A DNA stretch of 7,836 bases from Pedobacter sp. Its GTDB lineage: Bacteria > Bacteroidota > Bacteroidia > Sphingobacteriales > Sphingobacteriaceae. Positions 6,634 to 7,836 of the stretch are shown one piece after another; the first letter of the stretch is position 1, and the number at the start of each line of letters is the position of its first letter. The stretch covers positions 1 to 7,836 of the forward strand of contig SEDG01000151.1 in assembly GCA_004295885.1 (NCBI GenBank), read 5' to 3'. Position numbers and translations under genes: made by a program. The notes beneath the pieces are model-generated. The model worked only from the letters and a program-made list of their open reading frames with translations, had not been told where the DNA came from and made no database searches.

Positions 6634-7836
6634 TTATTCCAAAACTTCCGTATCCTCTGCTTGATGAGTAATTACTTTTTTGTCTGTAATCAAAAAATTC
6701 GCCAGTCCGCCAATAATTAACGCAGAGCCAGCCAATAACATAGAATTGATTACTTCCTCGCCAAAAATAACATGGTATAAATAATTTAAACCACCTGTTG
6801 CAGCAATGATTTGCGGAATTACAATAAACATATTAAAAATCCCCATATAAATCCCCATTTTTTTTGGATTTATAGCGCTAGACAACATCGCATATGGCAT
6901 TGATAAAATACTTCCCCAAGAAATACCTATCAAAATAAAGGAATAGATAAGCTGTTGTGGTTCTTGAATGTAATACATTGATATAAAACCCAATCCGCCA
7001 GCAATTAAACTAAACATATGGATGTACTTCCTGTTGATACTTCTTTTTGCAGCATAAAAAGTTAGTATCAATGCAAAAGCCATCGATGATAACCCATACA
7101 TGCCCATATAGGAGCCCACCAAATCAGCAGCATCATTATATGCCTTACTAGCTGTCATGAATAATGCTTTTGAACTTTCATCTGCCATATTAAAAGCTGA
7201 TTCTACGGGTGCTGGTGCGTGAAAGACATGTGTTGTTAAGGCAGGGGTTGCCAAGCTCCACATCGCAAAAAATGCAAACCAACTAAAAAACTGAATTACA
7301 CCAAGCAATTTCATTGTTTTTGGCATCTTGCCGATGCTAGAAAAGATTTCATTAAATCCATTTAAAAAGCCCTTACTCTGTTCATTTTCTTTTTTAAACT
7401 CTTCTAAATCATCTGGCGGATATTCCGATGTAGTAAAGATTGTATATAAGACAGAAATTAAAAATACTGCTCCACCTATCGCAAAAGCGATTTTAACAGA
7501 AAGAGGAACTAAGCCAGGTAAAGCTTCATTAGAAACGCCCATTTTATTAACCAACCAAGGTAAATTGCTCGCAATCCAAGTTCCCACACCAATAATTAGC
7601 GTTTGCATCACAAAACCATACGAGCGCTGAGAATCGGGTAATTTATCTGCCACTAAAGCTCTAAAAGGCTCCATTGTAATGTTGATGGATGCATCTAAAA
7701 CCCAAAGGCAACCTGCAGCAACCCATAATACTGGCGAATTTGGCAAGAAGAACAATACGATGGTACTCAATACTGCACCAATCAAGAAAAATGGTTTCCT
7801 CCTACCCCATCTCGGGCTCCAAGTTCTATCACTCAG
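6634..7836 (-). CDS. MFS sugar:cation symporter (maltose/sucrose type, GPH/SLC45-like), N-terminus cut by window edge
   Basis: The frame is open to the right edge and ends with TAA at 6636-6634. A TTG at 7785 opens the frame but lies inside the protein: the codons beyond it read LSDRTWSPRWGRRKPFF, the conserved loop between helices 2 and 3 (G..SDR...GRRKP) of this transporter class. About ten of twelve membrane helices are visible. Family-like marks are INITMEPFRALVADKLP with QRSYGFVMQ (helices 4-5), the cytoplasmic central loop (YPPDDLEEFKKEN), the helix 7 FFSWFAFFAMWSLATPA, the extended outside loop with SKAYNDAADLVGSYMG, and SILSMPYAMLSS followed by GIYMGIFNMFIVIPQII. It most likely imports maltose or a related alpha-glucoside across the inner membrane for the GH31 enzyme encoded next. 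Substrate is inferred from context. It is the first visible gene of the minus-strand cluster; any promoter lies outside the window. Confidence 0.92.
   Translation of the reverse strand: MSDRTWSPRWGRRKPFFLIGAVLSTIVLFFLPNSPVLWVAAGCLWVLDASINITMEPFRALVADKLPDSQRSYGFVMQTLIIGVGTWIASNLPWLVNKMGVSNEALPGLVPLSVKIAFAIGGAVFLISVLYTIFTTSEYPPDDLEEFKKENEQSKGFLNGFNEIFSSIGKMPKTMKLLGVIQFFSWFAFFAMWSLATPALTTHVFHAPAPVESAFNMADESSKALFMTASKAYNDAADLVGSYMGMYGLSSMAFALILTFYAAKRSINRKYIHMFSLIAGGLGFISMYYIQEPQQLIYSFILIGISWGSILSMPYAMLSSAINPKKMGIYMGIFNMFIVIPQIIAATGGLNYLYHVIFGEEVINSMLLAGSALIIGGLANFLITDKKVITHQAEDTEVLE

Noticed and set aside
7328..7630. Plus-strand open frame of 100 codons
   Set aside because: It is antisense to the symporter coding sequence, whose family motifs cover the same bases.

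Overview
The window looks like chromosomal DNA of a Bacteroidota bacterium, most likely of the Pedobacter/Sphingobacteriaceae type. This rests on the AT-rich sequence, starts without clear Shine-Dalgarno sites, the family character of the proteins, and intergenic repeats of the 'TGTCATTC...GAAGAATCT' kind common in that phylum. The taxonomic call is from recall, not from a search.

Layout, left to right. (1) Positions 1-983, plus strand: the 3' part of a CHAT-domain (caspase-like peptidase) protein with a C-terminal membrane anchor. Its 5' end is cut by the window edge. (2) Positions about 949-1068 and 1331-1372: short palindromic or inverted repeats at the convergent junction between the plus-strand CHAT gene and the minus-strand genes. 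Between them lies a small minus-strand gene remnant (1071-1331) whose 5' end runs into a repeat. (3) Positions 1377-3012, minus: glgB, the glycogen branching enzyme, broken by an internal out-of-frame deletion of roughly 120 codons that removes part of the active site. (4) Positions 3156-4111, minus: a tightly overlapping pair made of a small three-helix membrane protein followed by an LptB-like ABC ATPase. (5) Positions 4135-6606, minus: a cytoplasmic GH31 alpha-glucosidase. (6) Positions 6634-7836, minus: a sugar:cation symporter of the MFS maltose/sucrose (GPH/SLC45-like) kind, its N-terminus cut by the right edge.

Transcription of the minus-strand block runs from right to left: symporter, 27 bp gap, GH31, 23 bp gap, small membrane protein, 19 bp overlap, ABC ATPase, 142 bp gap, glgB. 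The first two and the last gene form a recognisable alpha-glucan module: import of malto-oligosaccharide or maltose-like sugar, cytoplasmic hydrolysis to glucose, and glycogen branching. The ABC/membrane pair has no obvious role in this pathway, yet its spacing suggests co-transcription. It is the best candidate here for an undescribed two-gene unit. The glgB lesion means the branching step encoded at this locus is very probably lost, unless the deletion is an assembly error.

No tRNA, rRNA, CRISPR array, insertion sequence or phage gene was seen. No gene-free stretch longer than 300 bases exists.
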